Source: DASUBN01 sp035691665
GTDB taxonomy: Bacteria > Pseudomonadota > Gammaproteobacteria > Natronospirales > REEB76
Assembly (NCBI GenBank): GCA_035691665.1
Contig: DASSIS010000107.1
Span: forward strand, 1-21,105
Direction: 5' to 3'
Length of the DNA stretch: 21,105 bases
The position numbers and the translations under genes are program-made. This document shows, in pieces, positions 1 to 6,780 of this stretch; position 1 is the first letter of the stretch, and each line of letters opens with the position of its first letter. The notes under the pieces are model-generated. The model was given only the letters and a program-made list of their open reading frames with translations, ran no database searches and was not told where the DNA came from.

Positions 1-1086
1 GCGGGTGGTATCGCCCATCTTGCTGGCGCCGGCGGAGTTGAGCGTCACGCTCACGTCCGGGGTGCCTGATTCCTGGTCGAAGCCCGAGGAGGCGTTCACG
101 AGCTGCTCACCGCTCACGATGACGTCGCGCTTCAAGAGCACCGGGGCATTGGTGTCCTTCATGGTGAACAGCTGGTCGTCCAGCGGCACATGGCCGGTCT
201 GCTGGGCGTCTAGCGGGTTGCCGGTGGGATCCACCAGCCGGAACTCCAGGGTCGCGGTGGCGCCCAGGATCTCCTTGGCGCGGGCCGTGTCCTGCACGCC
301 CGGCAGCTCCACCACGATGCTGGTGGCGCCCTGCTGCTGCACGATGGGCTCGGCCACGCCGAGCTCGTTCACGCGGTTGCGCAGCGTGGTGATGTTCTGC
401 TCCACCGCCGACTGACGCAGGGCCTGGATGTCCTTGTCGGCGAGCCCGGCGGTGAGGCTGTTGGGCTGGCTGCCGTTGGCCACGGTGAGGTCGGAATACT
501 GGGCGGTCAGCAGCTGCCTGGCCTTGTCCGCGTCATCCGGCGTGTGCAGCTGGATGGCGATGCTGTTGCCGGAGAGGGAGATGTCCTCGTAGCGGATCAG
601 CTTCTCGCGCATGCCGCTGCGGATGTCGTTCATATCGCGCTGCAGCTTGGTCTGGGCCGCGGCGTTGAGGTCCACCTGGAGCTGGAAGTGCACGCCGCCC
701 TGCAGGTCCAGACCCTTGGACATGGGGCGCATGCCGAGGTCGTCCATCCACTTGGGGGTACGCGGCGCGAGGTTGAGCGCCACGTTGTAGCTGGTGCCGA
801 GCGCCTGCTTGACCGCGTCCAGGGCCTTCAGCTGGGTGTCGGTGTCGGCGAAGCGCACCAGCACCCGCGAGTCCGCCACTTCGCCGGACTTGTAGTCGAG
901 CTTCGCGGCCTTGAGGGTGTCTTCCACCTGTTGCAACGTGCCCTGGTCCACCTTGGCGTTGGTGGCCGAGACCTGCACTGCCGGGTCGTCGCCGTAGAGG
1001 TTGGGGAGCGCGAGCAGGAGGCCGGCGGCGGTGATCAGCATCACCAGCAAGTTCTTCCAGAGGGGATAGCGGTTGATCGTGGACAT
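1..1086 (-). CDS. secD: Protein translocase subunit SecD, N-terminal part (3' end outside window)
   Basis: SecD, with SecF, forms the inner-membrane complex that uses the proton-motive force to pull Sec substrates into the periplasm. The frame is open from an ATG at 1086 to the window edge, giving 362 codons, and begins MSTINRYPLWKNLL. One hydrophobic segment (about residues 8-26) is followed by a periplasmic region. The motif GLDLQGGVHFQLQVDL fits the family's conserved GLDLRGGVHF stretch, and the later region (NRVNELGVAEPIVQQQG, then IVVELPGVQD) is typical of the SecD P1 domain. The transmembrane bundle shared with SecF is cut off by the window. The start lies 13 bp after the yajC stop, so the two are probably co-transcribed. 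The ribosome-binding site is weak (GGAACC). Identification is by recalled family motifs. Confidence 0.95.
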   Translation of the reverse strand, partial: MSTINRYPLWKNLLVMLITAAGLLLALPNLYGDDPAVQVSATNAKVDQGTLQQVEDTLKAAKLDYKSGEVADSRVLVRFADTDTQLKALDAVKQALGTSYNVALNLAPRTPKWMDDLGMRPMSKGLDLQGGVHFQLQVDLNAAAQTKLQRDMNDIRSGMREKLIRYEDISLSGNSIAIQLHTPDDADKARQLLTAQYSDLTVANGSQPNSLTAGLADKDIQALRQSAVEQNITTLRNRVNELGVAEPIVQQQGATSIVVELPGVQDTARAKEILGATATLEFRLVDPTGNPLDAQQTGHVPLDDQLFTMKDTNAPVLLKRDVIVSGEQLVNASSGFDQESGTPDVSVTLNSAGASKMGDTTR

Positions 1087-1099
1087 GGGGGTTCCGTTA

Positions 1100-1432
1100 T
1101 CAGAGGTTCTTGAGGGTGCCCTTGGGAAGCACGGCGCTCACGGCCTGCTTCTGCAGGTGGATGTCCACGCCCTTGGCGATCTCGACGGTCACGAACTGGT
1201 CGTTCACTTCCTTCACCCGGCCGAGGATGCCGCCGTTGGTCACCACCTCGTCGCCCTTGCCGAGGTTCCCGAGCAGGGCCTGGTGCTCCTTCTGGCGCTT
1301 CTGCTGGGGGCGGATCATGAAGAACCAGAGCCCGCCGAAGAGGATGGCCATGAAGAACAAGGTGGACATGAAGTCGTTGCCCTGGGGGGCGGCGCCGGCG
1401 GCAGCCTGGGCATCCTGGATGAAGAAGTTCAT
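1100..1432 (-). CDS. yajC: Sec translocon accessory protein YajC
   Basis: YajC is a small single-pass inner-membrane protein that associates with SecDF. The 110-residue product has the usual length and layout. A short N-terminal tail comes first (MNFFIQDAQAAAG), then one membrane segment (about residues 23-42, STLFFMAILFGGLWFFMIRP). The family signature RPQQKRQKEHQALLGNLGKGDEVVTNGGILGRV follows in pieces, and a beta-rich cytoplasmic tail ends the protein. It sits between tgt (99 bp upstream) and secD (13 bp downstream) on the same strand, the standard order in Gammaproteobacteria. The ATG at 1432 is preceded on the coding strand by GGGAACCCC, a modest ribosome-binding site. Confidence 0.96.
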   Translation of the reverse strand: MNFFIQDAQAAAGAAPQGNDFMSTLFFMAILFGGLWFFMIRPQQKRQKEHQALLGNLGKGDEVVTNGGILGRVKEVNDQFVTVEIAKGVDIHLQKQAVSAVLPKGTLKNL

Positions 1433-1450
1433 GGGGTTCCCGTTTTGGTC

Positions 1451-1476
1451 AAACGAAACCGGGCCTTGGGGCCCGG
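1451..1476 (-). terminator. Weak intrinsic-terminator-like hairpin between tgt and yajC
   Basis: A 7-bp stem (1459-1465 pairing with 1470-1476, sequence CCGGGCC, 4-base loop) is followed on the minus strand by TTTCGTTT (1458-1451). It is too short and its T-run too broken to be a strong terminator. It may attenuate read-through from tgt into yajC-secD. An AT-rich stretch (around 1478-1488) on the upstream side could hold a promoter for yajC, but I find no convincing -35/-10 pair. Confidence 0.3.
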
Positions 1477-1531
1477 CACATATATAAAGAAGGCGGATTC
1501 TACAACGTCTGGCAGGACGAAGGGACTCTCT

Positions 1532-2650
1532 TCAGGGGGTTTCGGCCTCCCGGGCCGCCCCCTGCCGGGCCTCGAAATCCCGGGCCCAGGCCTCGAAATG
1601 CCCCGCTTCGATGGCAGAGCGCATCTCGCGCATCAGGGCCTGGTAGTAGTGCAGGTTATGGAGGGTGGCGAGCCTAGGACCCAGCATCTCCCCGCACTTG
1701 TCCAGGTGGCGCAGGTAGGCCCGGCTGTAGTGCCGGCAGGTATAGCAATCGCAGTCCGGATCCAGGGGCCGGGTATCGTCCTGGTAGGTGCTGTTGCGGA
1801 GGCGCACCACCCCCTGGCTCGTATAGAGGTGGCCGTTGCGGGCGTTGCGGGTGGGGAGCACGCAATCGAACATGTCCATGCCCCGACCCACCGCCTGGAC
1901 CAGGTCCAGGGGAGTGCCGACCCCCATGAGGTAACGGGGCCGCTCCCGGGGGAGCTCGTGAGCCACGGCATCGAGCACCGCCAGCCGCTCGTGTTCCGTC
2001 TCCCCCACCGACAGGCCGCCCAAGGCATAGCCGTCGAAACCGATCTCCTTCAGGCCCGCCAGGGACTCCCGACGCAGTTCCGCGTACATCCCGCCCTGCA
2101 CGATGCCGAAGAGCGCGGCAGGATGGTCGGCATGGGCCGCGCGGCAGCGTCGTGCCCAGCGCAGGGAGAGCTCCATGGAGGCCCGGGCCGTCTCGGGAGT
2201 GGCGGGATAGGGCATGCACTCGTCGAACACCATGTGGATGTCGGAGCCGAGCTCGTGCTGCACCCGGATGGAATCCTCCGGGCTCAAGAACACCTTGTCG
2301 CCGTTCACCGGCGACTGGAAGCTCACCCCCTCCTCGCTGATCTTGCGCAGCTCGGCGAGGCTCCAGACCTGGAAGCCGCCGGAGTCGGTGAGGATGGGGC
2401 CTTCCCAGTGCATGAAGCCGTGCAGGTCGCCGTGGGCCTGGATGATCCCGGTGCCGGGGCGCAGCATCAGGTGGAAGGTGTTGCCCAGGATTATCTCGCA
2501 GCCGACCGAGCGCAGTTCCTCCGGGGTCAGGGTCTTCACGGAGCCATAGGTGCCGATGGCCATGAACGCGGGGGTTTCTACGGTACCGCGGGGAAAGGTC
2601 AAACGCCCTCTACGGGCTTTCCCGGATTCCTTTATCAATTCAAATTTCAT
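1532..2650 (-). CDS. tgt: Queuine tRNA-ribosyltransferase (tRNA-guanine transglycosylase)
   Basis: Tgt exchanges guanine-34 of GUN-anticodon tRNAs for preQ1, the step before QueA acts. The product has 372 residues from the chosen ATG at 2650. Visible features include TDSGGFQVWSL with Asp89 (base recognition and catalysis), GIVQGG (183-188), GGLSVGE (211-217), MGVGTP, and FDCVLPTRNARNG with the nucleophile Asp262. The zinc ligands are Cys300, Cys302, Cys305 and His331. These sit two positions before the E. coli numbers as I remember them, as expected. An in-frame TTG at 2674 would add eight residues (MRFNKLAT) that the family lacks, so ATG 2650 is preferred. The 5' end is odd: codons 1-15 are AT-rich with unusual codons, and a second synonymous copy lies at 2749-2796. 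The ribosome-binding site is poor. Confidence 0.96.
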   Translation of the reverse strand: MKFELIKESGKARRGRLTFPRGTVETPAFMAIGTYGSVKTLTPEELRSVGCEIILGNTFHLMLRPGTGIIQAHGDLHGFMHWEGPILTDSGGFQVWSLAELRKISEEGVSFQSPVNGDKVFLSPEDSIRVQHELGSDIHMVFDECMPYPATPETARASMELSLRWARRCRAAHADHPAALFGIVQGGMYAELRRESLAGLKEIGFDGYALGGLSVGETEHERLAVLDAVAHELPRERPRYLMGVGTPLDLVQAVGRGMDMFDCVLPTRNARNGHLYTSQGVVRLRNSTYQDDTRPLDPDCDCYTCRHYSRAYLRHLDKCGEMLGPRLATLHNLHYYQALMREMRSAIEAGHFEAWARDFEARQGAAREAETP

Positions 2651-2708
2651 TGTGGCCAATTTATTAAATCTCAAAAGTGGCTATGACCCATCCCTGGTGC
2701 GCCTTCCA

Positions 2709-2730
2709 GCCCAGCCATCCCTGGCTGGGC
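2709..2730. repeat. Hairpin in the insert between the two tgt starts
   Basis: A 9-bp perfect stem (2709-2717 with 2722-2730) closes on TCCC in the plus strand. Read on the minus strand, the strand of tgt transcription, the inner part is a stem with loop AGGGAT. A smaller 5-bp hairpin follows at 2735-2748 (GCCGC, loop TATT). Both lie within the segment that separates the duplicate tgt start from the functional one, so they would be in the tgt leader RNA. Confidence 0.6.
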
Positions 2731-2748
2731 GTTCGCCGCTATTGCGGC

Positions 2749-2796
2749 TCACCCACGTCGGGCCTTGCCCGATTCCTTGATGAGCTCGAATTTCAT
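2749..2796 (-). pseudogene. Displaced duplicate of the first 15 codons of tgt, ending in TGA
   Basis: Read on the minus strand from ATG 2796, this encodes MKFELIKESGKARRG and then TGA. These are exactly the first 15 residues of the functional Tgt at 2650. Over the 45 coding bases I count 11 differences, all synonymous. The displaced copy uses GC-rich codons typical of the window (TTC, GAG, CTC, ATC, GGC), while the functional copy uses TTT, GAA, TTG, ATA and AGA. This is most simply the original tgt 5' end, cut off when a foreign segment carrying its own tgt start was inserted or recombined. It could still be translated as a leader peptide; this is not shown. Confidence 0.85.
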
Positions 2797-3514
2797 GCGC
2801 GGAGTTTACAAGAAGAGGCGGCATCCCTGCCGAAATCGGTTCCGCCCCCTCCAGGGGGCGGGCTACTTTCTTGTCGCGACAAGAAAGTAGCCAAAGAAAC
2901 GCTCCCCGGGGATGGCGGGCTTAATGAATCTCCCACCTAGGAAGGCGGGAGATTCATTGCCTCCCCTCGTTACTCGCGTCCTCGGAACCGCGCACACGGG
3001 CTGTCCCTAGCCCGCGTGCGCGGACTTCGCCATCCCTGGCTTGTCCCGCTACGCGGGTTCTCTCCTGCGAGCGCTGCGTACTCGGCGCCATCCACGGGTG
3101 TGAAGAACTCGCCCTCAACTATTGGTCCTCTCTCTCCACCCGTAGCGCGACGATGTACAGGGATGTACAAGTGCCGCGGGAGGCAGGATGCCGAAAGCGG
3201 CGCGAGCATCGCAGCGAGCAAAGCCAGCCCGCAGGGGTGCGGCCCAGGGAGGGCTGCACCCGCGCGAAGGGACAGGGGCCCCGAAGCGAAGCTTCGCGCG
3301 GGCATACAGGGATGTATGCCCTGGGCTTGGGAGCGGAGCTGGATGCGCAGCGACCAAGTCCCGTGAGCGCGGCTCTGCCGCGAGCGATAAGCGCAGGGCA
3401 GGTGCGGCTTCCGCACCCCGCGCTCCGGGGAAATGGTTTTGGGCACTTTTGCCGAAACAAAAGTGCCCCGCTGCCCGGAGGCAGCGGAACGGATTTAGAC
3501 AAGGATGTGGGGAT
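2797..3514. repeat. Hairpin-rich repeat block between queA and tgt, with mirrored end modules
   Basis: These 718 bp hold no gene I can support. Open frames exist on both strands but show no protein-like pattern or conserved motif. The block is dominated by hairpins. The left end has a GC stem (2842-2850 with 2853-2861), then a perfect 32-bp palindrome (2861-2892). The right end, read on the other strand, has the same order: a GC stem (3468-3475 with 3480-3487) and a stem-loop (3441-3451 with 3458-3468). Both modules start with a near-identical AAATC(C/G)GTTCCGC and run inward to CCCCGG. Inner hairpins are at 2923-2934/2947-2958 (12 bp) and 2988-3002/3009-3023 (15 bp, one mismatch). Similar dispersed repeats are, from memory, common in Xanthomonadales genomes; no transposase is present. 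Confidence 0.65.
3154..3321 (+). other. Cluster of four hairpins with GGA in the loop; possible CsrA/RsmA-binding RNA
   Basis: Four hairpins on the plus strand carry GGA in the loop. They are 3154-3169 (stem TGTAC, loop AGGGAT), 3182-3192 (stem GGC, loop AGGAT), 3235-3261 (11-bp stem with one G-U pair, loop AGGGA) and 3300-3321 (stem GGGCATAC, loop AGGGAT). The first and last contain GTACAGGGATGT and ATACAGGGATGT, which fit the recalled in-vitro CsrA consensus RUACARGGAUGU at every position. No convincing promoter precedes the cluster and no T-run follows it. Related AGGGAT-loop hairpins at 2709-2730, 2819-2832 and 3029-3040 read on the opposite strand, so a dispersed DNA repeat is an equally good explanation. 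Confidence 0.25.
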
Positions 3515-4552
3515 TTAAGTTTTTGCGCCCGGCGCCACTGTCACGAACATGGCGTCGCCGTAGCTGAAGAAACGGTACTGCTGTTCCACCGCATGGCGGT
3601 AAGCCTTAAGCACCTGCTCCTGGCCTGCGAATGCACACACCAGCATCAGCAGCGTGGACTCGGGCAGATGGAAGTTCGTGACCATCGCATCCACCACCTG
3701 GAACTTGTAGCCAGGGTAGATAAAGATCTCCGTGTCACCCTGCATCGGCACCAGCGCACCATCGGACGCCGCCGCTTCGAGGCTCCGCACCGCGGTGGTG
3801 CCCACGGCGATCACCCGCTTGCCCCGCGCCTTGGTCTCTGCCACTGCTCGGCACACCTCCTCGCTCACCACGGCGTATTCCCGGTGCATCTTGTGGTCGC
3901 GGATGTCGTCTTCCCGCACCGGCTGGAAGGTGCCGGCCCCCACGTGCAGGGTCACGTAGGCACTCCGCACTCCCCGCTGCTCGAGGGTCTCGAGGGTGGC
4001 GGCATCGAAGTGCAGGCCCGCGGTGGGGGCCGCCACCGCCCCCGGCACCCGGGCGTAGACCGTCTGGTAGCGCTCCCGGTCCTCGCCCGCGTCGTCACGC
4101 ACTATATAAGGAGGCAGGGGTACATGGCCGTGGGCGTTCAGGAAATCCAGGAGCTTCACCCCCGGGAACTCCACCTTGAGGAGATCCTCTTCCCGGCCCA
4201 GCACCCGGGCCTCGACGTCCTCGCTGAACAGCACCCGCATGCCGGGCCGCCAGGGTTTGCTGGCGCGCGCATGCACCAGGGCCGTGTGCTCATCCAGCAG
4301 ACGCTCGATGAGGAACTCCACCGCCCCGCCGGTCTCCTTGCGGCCGTGCAAGCGCGCCGGCACCACCCGGGTGTCGTTGAACACCAGCAGGTCGCCTTCC
4401 TCCAGGAACCCGGGCAGGTCCCGGAAAGCGCGGTCGCTCAGGGCACCGCTCGCCCCGTCCAGGCACAAGAGGCGGCTGGCACTGCGTTCCACCAAGGGAT
4501 GCTGGGCGATGAGCGCGGGAGGCAGCTCATAATGGAAGTCGGTGCGCCGCAT
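3515..4552 (-). CDS. queA: S-adenosylmethionine:tRNA ribosyltransferase-isomerase
   Basis: QueA transfers and isomerises the ribosyl group of S-adenosylmethionine onto preQ1-modified tRNA, making epoxyqueuosine. It acts directly after Tgt. From ATG 4552 the product has 345 residues, normal for QueA, and starts MRRTDFHYELPPALIAQHP as the family does. Further hallmarks are DLLVFNDTRVVPARLHGRKETGG, YQTVYARVPGAVAAPTAGLHF, HVGAGTFQPVREDDIRDHKMH and the C-terminal NFHLPESTLLMLV. The open frame extends 23 codons further upstream, but that stretch has no family resemblance. The ribosome-binding site is weak. queA is normally close to tgt; here an 860-bp repeat-filled spacer separates them, so co-transcription is uncertain. 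Confidence 0.96.
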   Translation of the reverse strand: MRRTDFHYELPPALIAQHPLVERSASRLLCLDGASGALSDRAFRDLPGFLEEGDLLVFNDTRVVPARLHGRKETGGAVEFLIERLLDEHTALVHARASKPWRPGMRVLFSEDVEARVLGREEDLLKVEFPGVKLLDFLNAHGHVPLPPYIVRDDAGEDRERYQTVYARVPGAVAAPTAGLHFDAATLETLEQRGVRSAYVTLHVGAGTFQPVREDDIRDHKMHREYAVVSEEVCRAVAETKARGKRVIAVGTTAVRSLEAAASDGALVPMQGDTEIFIYPGYKFQVVDAMVTNFHLPESTLLMLVCAFAGQEQVLKAYRHAVEQQYRFFSYGDAMFVTVAPGAKT

Positions 4553-4630
4553 GGGCGCATGGTAGCAACTAAACGGGATACCCCGGTATAGAGGTGGGTC
4601 GCCACTATCCGGCGCGACCACGGTGCAGGG

Positions 4631-4671
4631 GTCCGACGCATGCGTCGGACGGGCACTCAGGATGAGTGCCC
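4631..4671. repeat. Two adjoining perfect hairpins upstream of queA
   Basis: A perfect 20-bp palindrome (GTCCGACGCATGCGTCGGAC, 4631-4650) abuts a second perfect hairpin at 4651-4671 (9-bp stem GGGCACTCA, loop GGA). They lie between the terminator of the sigma-factor operon and the queA start. They could be a REP-like element, part of a bidirectional terminator, or a protein-binding site in the queA promoter region. No -35/-10 pair for queA is evident near them. Confidence 0.55.
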
Positions 4672-4728
4672 TGGACCTGCGAGCGGAGCAGGGATTGCGT
4701 AGCGAGCAGGAGATTTTCAGACAGCCAT

Positions 4729-4760
4729 AAAAAAAGAGCGACCCCTCACCGGGTCGCTCT
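4729..4760 (-). terminator. Strong intrinsic terminator of the sigma/anti-sigma/PDZ operon
   Basis: A perfect 10-bp stem (4735-4744 with 4751-4760, AGAGCGACCC) with a 6-base loop is followed on the minus strand by seven T residues (4735-4729). It lies 28 bp beyond the stop of the triple-PDZ gene. The run of A on the other side is short of T on the plus strand, so it acts mainly on minus-strand transcription. Confidence 0.9.
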
Positions 4761-4787
4761 AACTGCCATGGTAGGAACGTCTAGCGT

Positions 4788-6134
4788 CTATCTTCCGTCG
4801 TCGTCTGCATCGTCATCCCCGTCCGGGTCCGGCATCCAGTTGAAGGCGCTGGAGGAATTCGAGTCGCCTGAATAGCCGCGTGCCTTCGGCAAGGTCACGT
4901 TGAGGGTGGTGCTCTTGCCCTTGCGCATGACGTCCAGCTTCACGCTCTCCCCCGGTCCGTAGGAGCGCAGGATGCGCATGGCGTGGGAAGGGTTGCCGGG
5001 GTCGCGGCCGCCGATGGCGGTGATCACGTCGCCGTCCTGCAGCTGCAGGGCTGAATCCTTGGGCGCATTCAGCACCAGGAGCCCCTTGTCCGTACCGAAA
5101 TACTTGCCGAGGCCCGGGCTCATGTTGGCGAGCTGCATCTCTCCCCAACCGTCGCCCCCGGAGAGGAAGAAACCGCGGTTGAAGACCGGCGCGATGGGCG
5201 CGTCCGGGGCCATCACCGGCATGGTGGGCATCGGGGGCATCGGCGGCATGCGGAAACTGAAGAAGAAGTCGCGCGGGCTCACGGTGGTCACACTGGCGGT
5301 GCCCACCTTGCCGTCGCGGGTGTAGCCCACCGTCACCTTGTCGCCCGGCTGCACCTTCTCCAGGGCCGCGAACAGGGCGTCGCGGCTCGTCTTGTCGCCC
5401 TGCGCCTTCAGCGGCGCGCCGTTGACGGCGGTGAGCTGGTCGCCCGCCTGCAGGCCCGCCTTGTCGGCGGGGCCGTCCGGCGTCACGGCCACCAAGGTCA
5501 CGCTGCCGTCGCCGTTATCGGGACCCAAGTCCACGCCGATCACCGGGCGCTGCATGAAAGCCGGCAGACGCAGGGAGACGATGTCCCGGGCGCTTTCCGC
5601 CGTGGCCTTGACGGTGGCGGCCTTGCCGCTGCGGGTATAGGCGATGCTGACGCTGTCACCGGGTTTCACCGGGCGCATCGCATCCACCAGCTTGTCGAAG
5701 GCGCTCTCTTCGCCGCTGGGCTTGAGGCCCGTGCCGTTGATGGAGGTGATCACGTCGCCCGCCTTCAAGCCTGCCTTGTCCGCGGGACTGCCGGGCGTCA
5801 CGTCGCTGATGATCGCGCCCGCGTCGCCGTCCTGACCGGGCTGCGTGTCGGTGGTCACGTCCAGGCCCAGGTGGCCGTGCTGCCCCCCGCCCTCGCCGTA
5901 GCGGACGCGGTAGAAGCCGTTCATGGCCGGGCCGTTGAGCTGCATGGAGAGGTCCGCCACGCGGCGCGCGTCCTCCTGCAGCTTCGCCCGAGCCACGCCC
6001 AGCTCCTGCTCCAGCTGCGCCTGGCTCTTGTCGGCCGCGCCGGGGGCCGGCGGGGCATCCGCGTCTGCGGCGGATGCCAGCAGCGGCATGCCGCACAGGC
6101 CCAGCACCACGATGGTCGTCTTCAATCTCTTCAT
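4788..6134 (-). CDS. Secreted triple-PDZ-domain protein without a protease domain
   Basis: The 448-residue product begins with a clear signal peptide (residues 1-22, ending LLASAADA), so it is probably periplasmic. A short helical stretch (about 36-66, LEQELGVARAKLQEDARRV) may form a coiled coil. Three PDZ domains follow: about 85-180 (GSPADKAGLKAGDVITSING), 197-285 (GPADKAGLQAGDQLTAVNG) and 335-418 (KDSALQLQDGDVITAIGG). A Met/Pro-rich linker (MPPMPPMPTMPVM, 296-308) separates the second and third. The tail is strongly acidic (DGDDDADDDGR). No trypsin-like domain is present, unlike DegP/DegS/DegQ. It lies 22 bp after the anti-sigma gene with a ribosome-binding site (AGAGGTAGG), so it belongs to the same operon. 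Inference: it binds exposed C-termini of envelope proteins, perhaps as a stress sensor or scaffold linked to the anti-sigma factor. Confidence 0.85.
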   Translation of the reverse strand: MKRLKTTIVVLGLCGMPLLASAADADAPPAPGAADKSQAQLEQELGVARAKLQEDARRVADLSMQLNGPAMNGFYRVRYGEGGGQHGHLGLDVTTDTQPGQDGDAGAIISDVTPGSPADKAGLKAGDVITSINGTGLKPSGEESAFDKLVDAMRPVKPGDSVSIAYTRSGKAATVKATAESARDIVSLRLPAFMQRPVIGVDLGPDNGDGSVTLVAVTPDGPADKAGLQAGDQLTAVNGAPLKAQGDKTSRDALFAALEKVQPGDKVTVGYTRDGKVGTASVTTVSPRDFFFSFRMPPMPPMPTMPVMAPDAPIAPVFNRGFFLSGGDGWGEMQLANMSPGLGKYFGTDKGLLVLNAPKDSALQLQDGDVITAIGGRDPGNPSHAMRILRSYGPGESVKLDVMRKGKSTTLNVTLPKARGYSGDSNSSSAFNWMPDPDGDDDADDDGR

Positions 6135-6156
6135 GACCTACCTCTGCTTCGAATGT

Positions 6157-6780
6157 TCAGATGCCGTTGTTGTCGGCGACCTGCGCATAGCGCACCGCCG
6201 CCAGGGATTGCAGCAAGTCCACGCGCTTCTTCCAGAGCTGGGCGAGCTGCGAGTTACTCTCGCCCTGGCCCGGCGCGTTGTTGATCTCGTCGTCCACCAG
6301 CGCGATGTTGTCCTCGAGGGCGGCGATGGTGTTGGCCGTGTCCGCGCTGACGGGCATGGCGGCAGTGTTGCCGTTGAGCTCGAGCACCGCGCGCTCCAGG
6401 TACTGGGACTGGGCCTGCAGCTGGCCGATATCCACCGCCTGGGTGCCGGTCACCGGGGTGGTGACTGGGGCTTCCGCGGGCCGGCGCAGCTGGGGATTGA
6501 CCACGAGCAGGGCGGCGGCTACCGAGGCGACGAGCCCGACGCCCGCCGCGGGCAGCCAGCGGCGCTTGAAGCCCGCACCGCCCTGCCTGGGGGCGGTGAT
6601 CCGCCCCCAGGCGTCGGCCGGCGGCAGAGAGTCCGGGAGACTGGCGAGACTCTCGCGCATCGCGGCCAACTCGTTCAGCACCTTGGCGCAGTATTCGCAG
6701 CCGCGCACGTGCTGCTGCACCTCGAAGGCCACCGGCTCCTCGTCGCGCAGGCTGATCAGTTGTTCAAGACTGGCATGCAT
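6157..6780 (-). CDS. Membrane anti-sigma factor with zinc-binding motif
   Basis: The 207-residue product starts MHASLEQLISLRDEEPVAF and carries the zinc-binding HxxxCxxC signature of ZAS-type anti-sigma domains (His24, Cys28, Cys31). A single membrane segment follows at about residues 75-94 (WLPAAGVGLVASVAAALLVV), placing the N-terminal sigma-binding part in the cytoplasm and the C-terminal part (about 95-207) in the periplasm. The periplasmic part is helical and polar. The gene overlaps the end of the sigma-factor gene by 25 bp, typical of a translationally coupled sigma/anti-sigma pair. It presumably holds the sigma factor inactive until an envelope signal triggers release. The family call rests on the zinc motif, topology and context. 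Confidence 0.85.
   Translation of the reverse strand: MHASLEQLISLRDEEPVAFEVQQHVRGCEYCAKVLNELAAMRESLASLPDSLPPADAWGRITAPRQGGAGFKRRWLPAAGVGLVASVAAALLVVNPQLRRPAEAPVTTPVTGTQAVDIGQLQAQSQYLERAVLELNGNTAAMPVSADTANTIAALEDNIALVDDEINNAPGQGESNSQLAQLWKKRVDLLQSLAAVRYAQVADNNGI

Noticed and set aside
1073..2686. A 537-codon plus-strand open frame across yajC and tgt
   Set aside because: Antisense to two confidently identified genes, with no family motifs of its own.
3287..3298. 12-bp palindrome GCGAAGCTTCGC as a separate regulatory site
   Set aside because: Short, GC-rich, inside the hairpin repeat block and not near any promoter. Not distinguishable from the surrounding repeats.
2970..3518. Several overlapping open frames of 80-158 codons in the queA-tgt spacer
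   Set aside because: They overlap on both strands, consist of hairpin repeats translated in several frames, and lack a ribosome-binding site or recognisable motif. Similar spurious frames are often annotated in such repeats.
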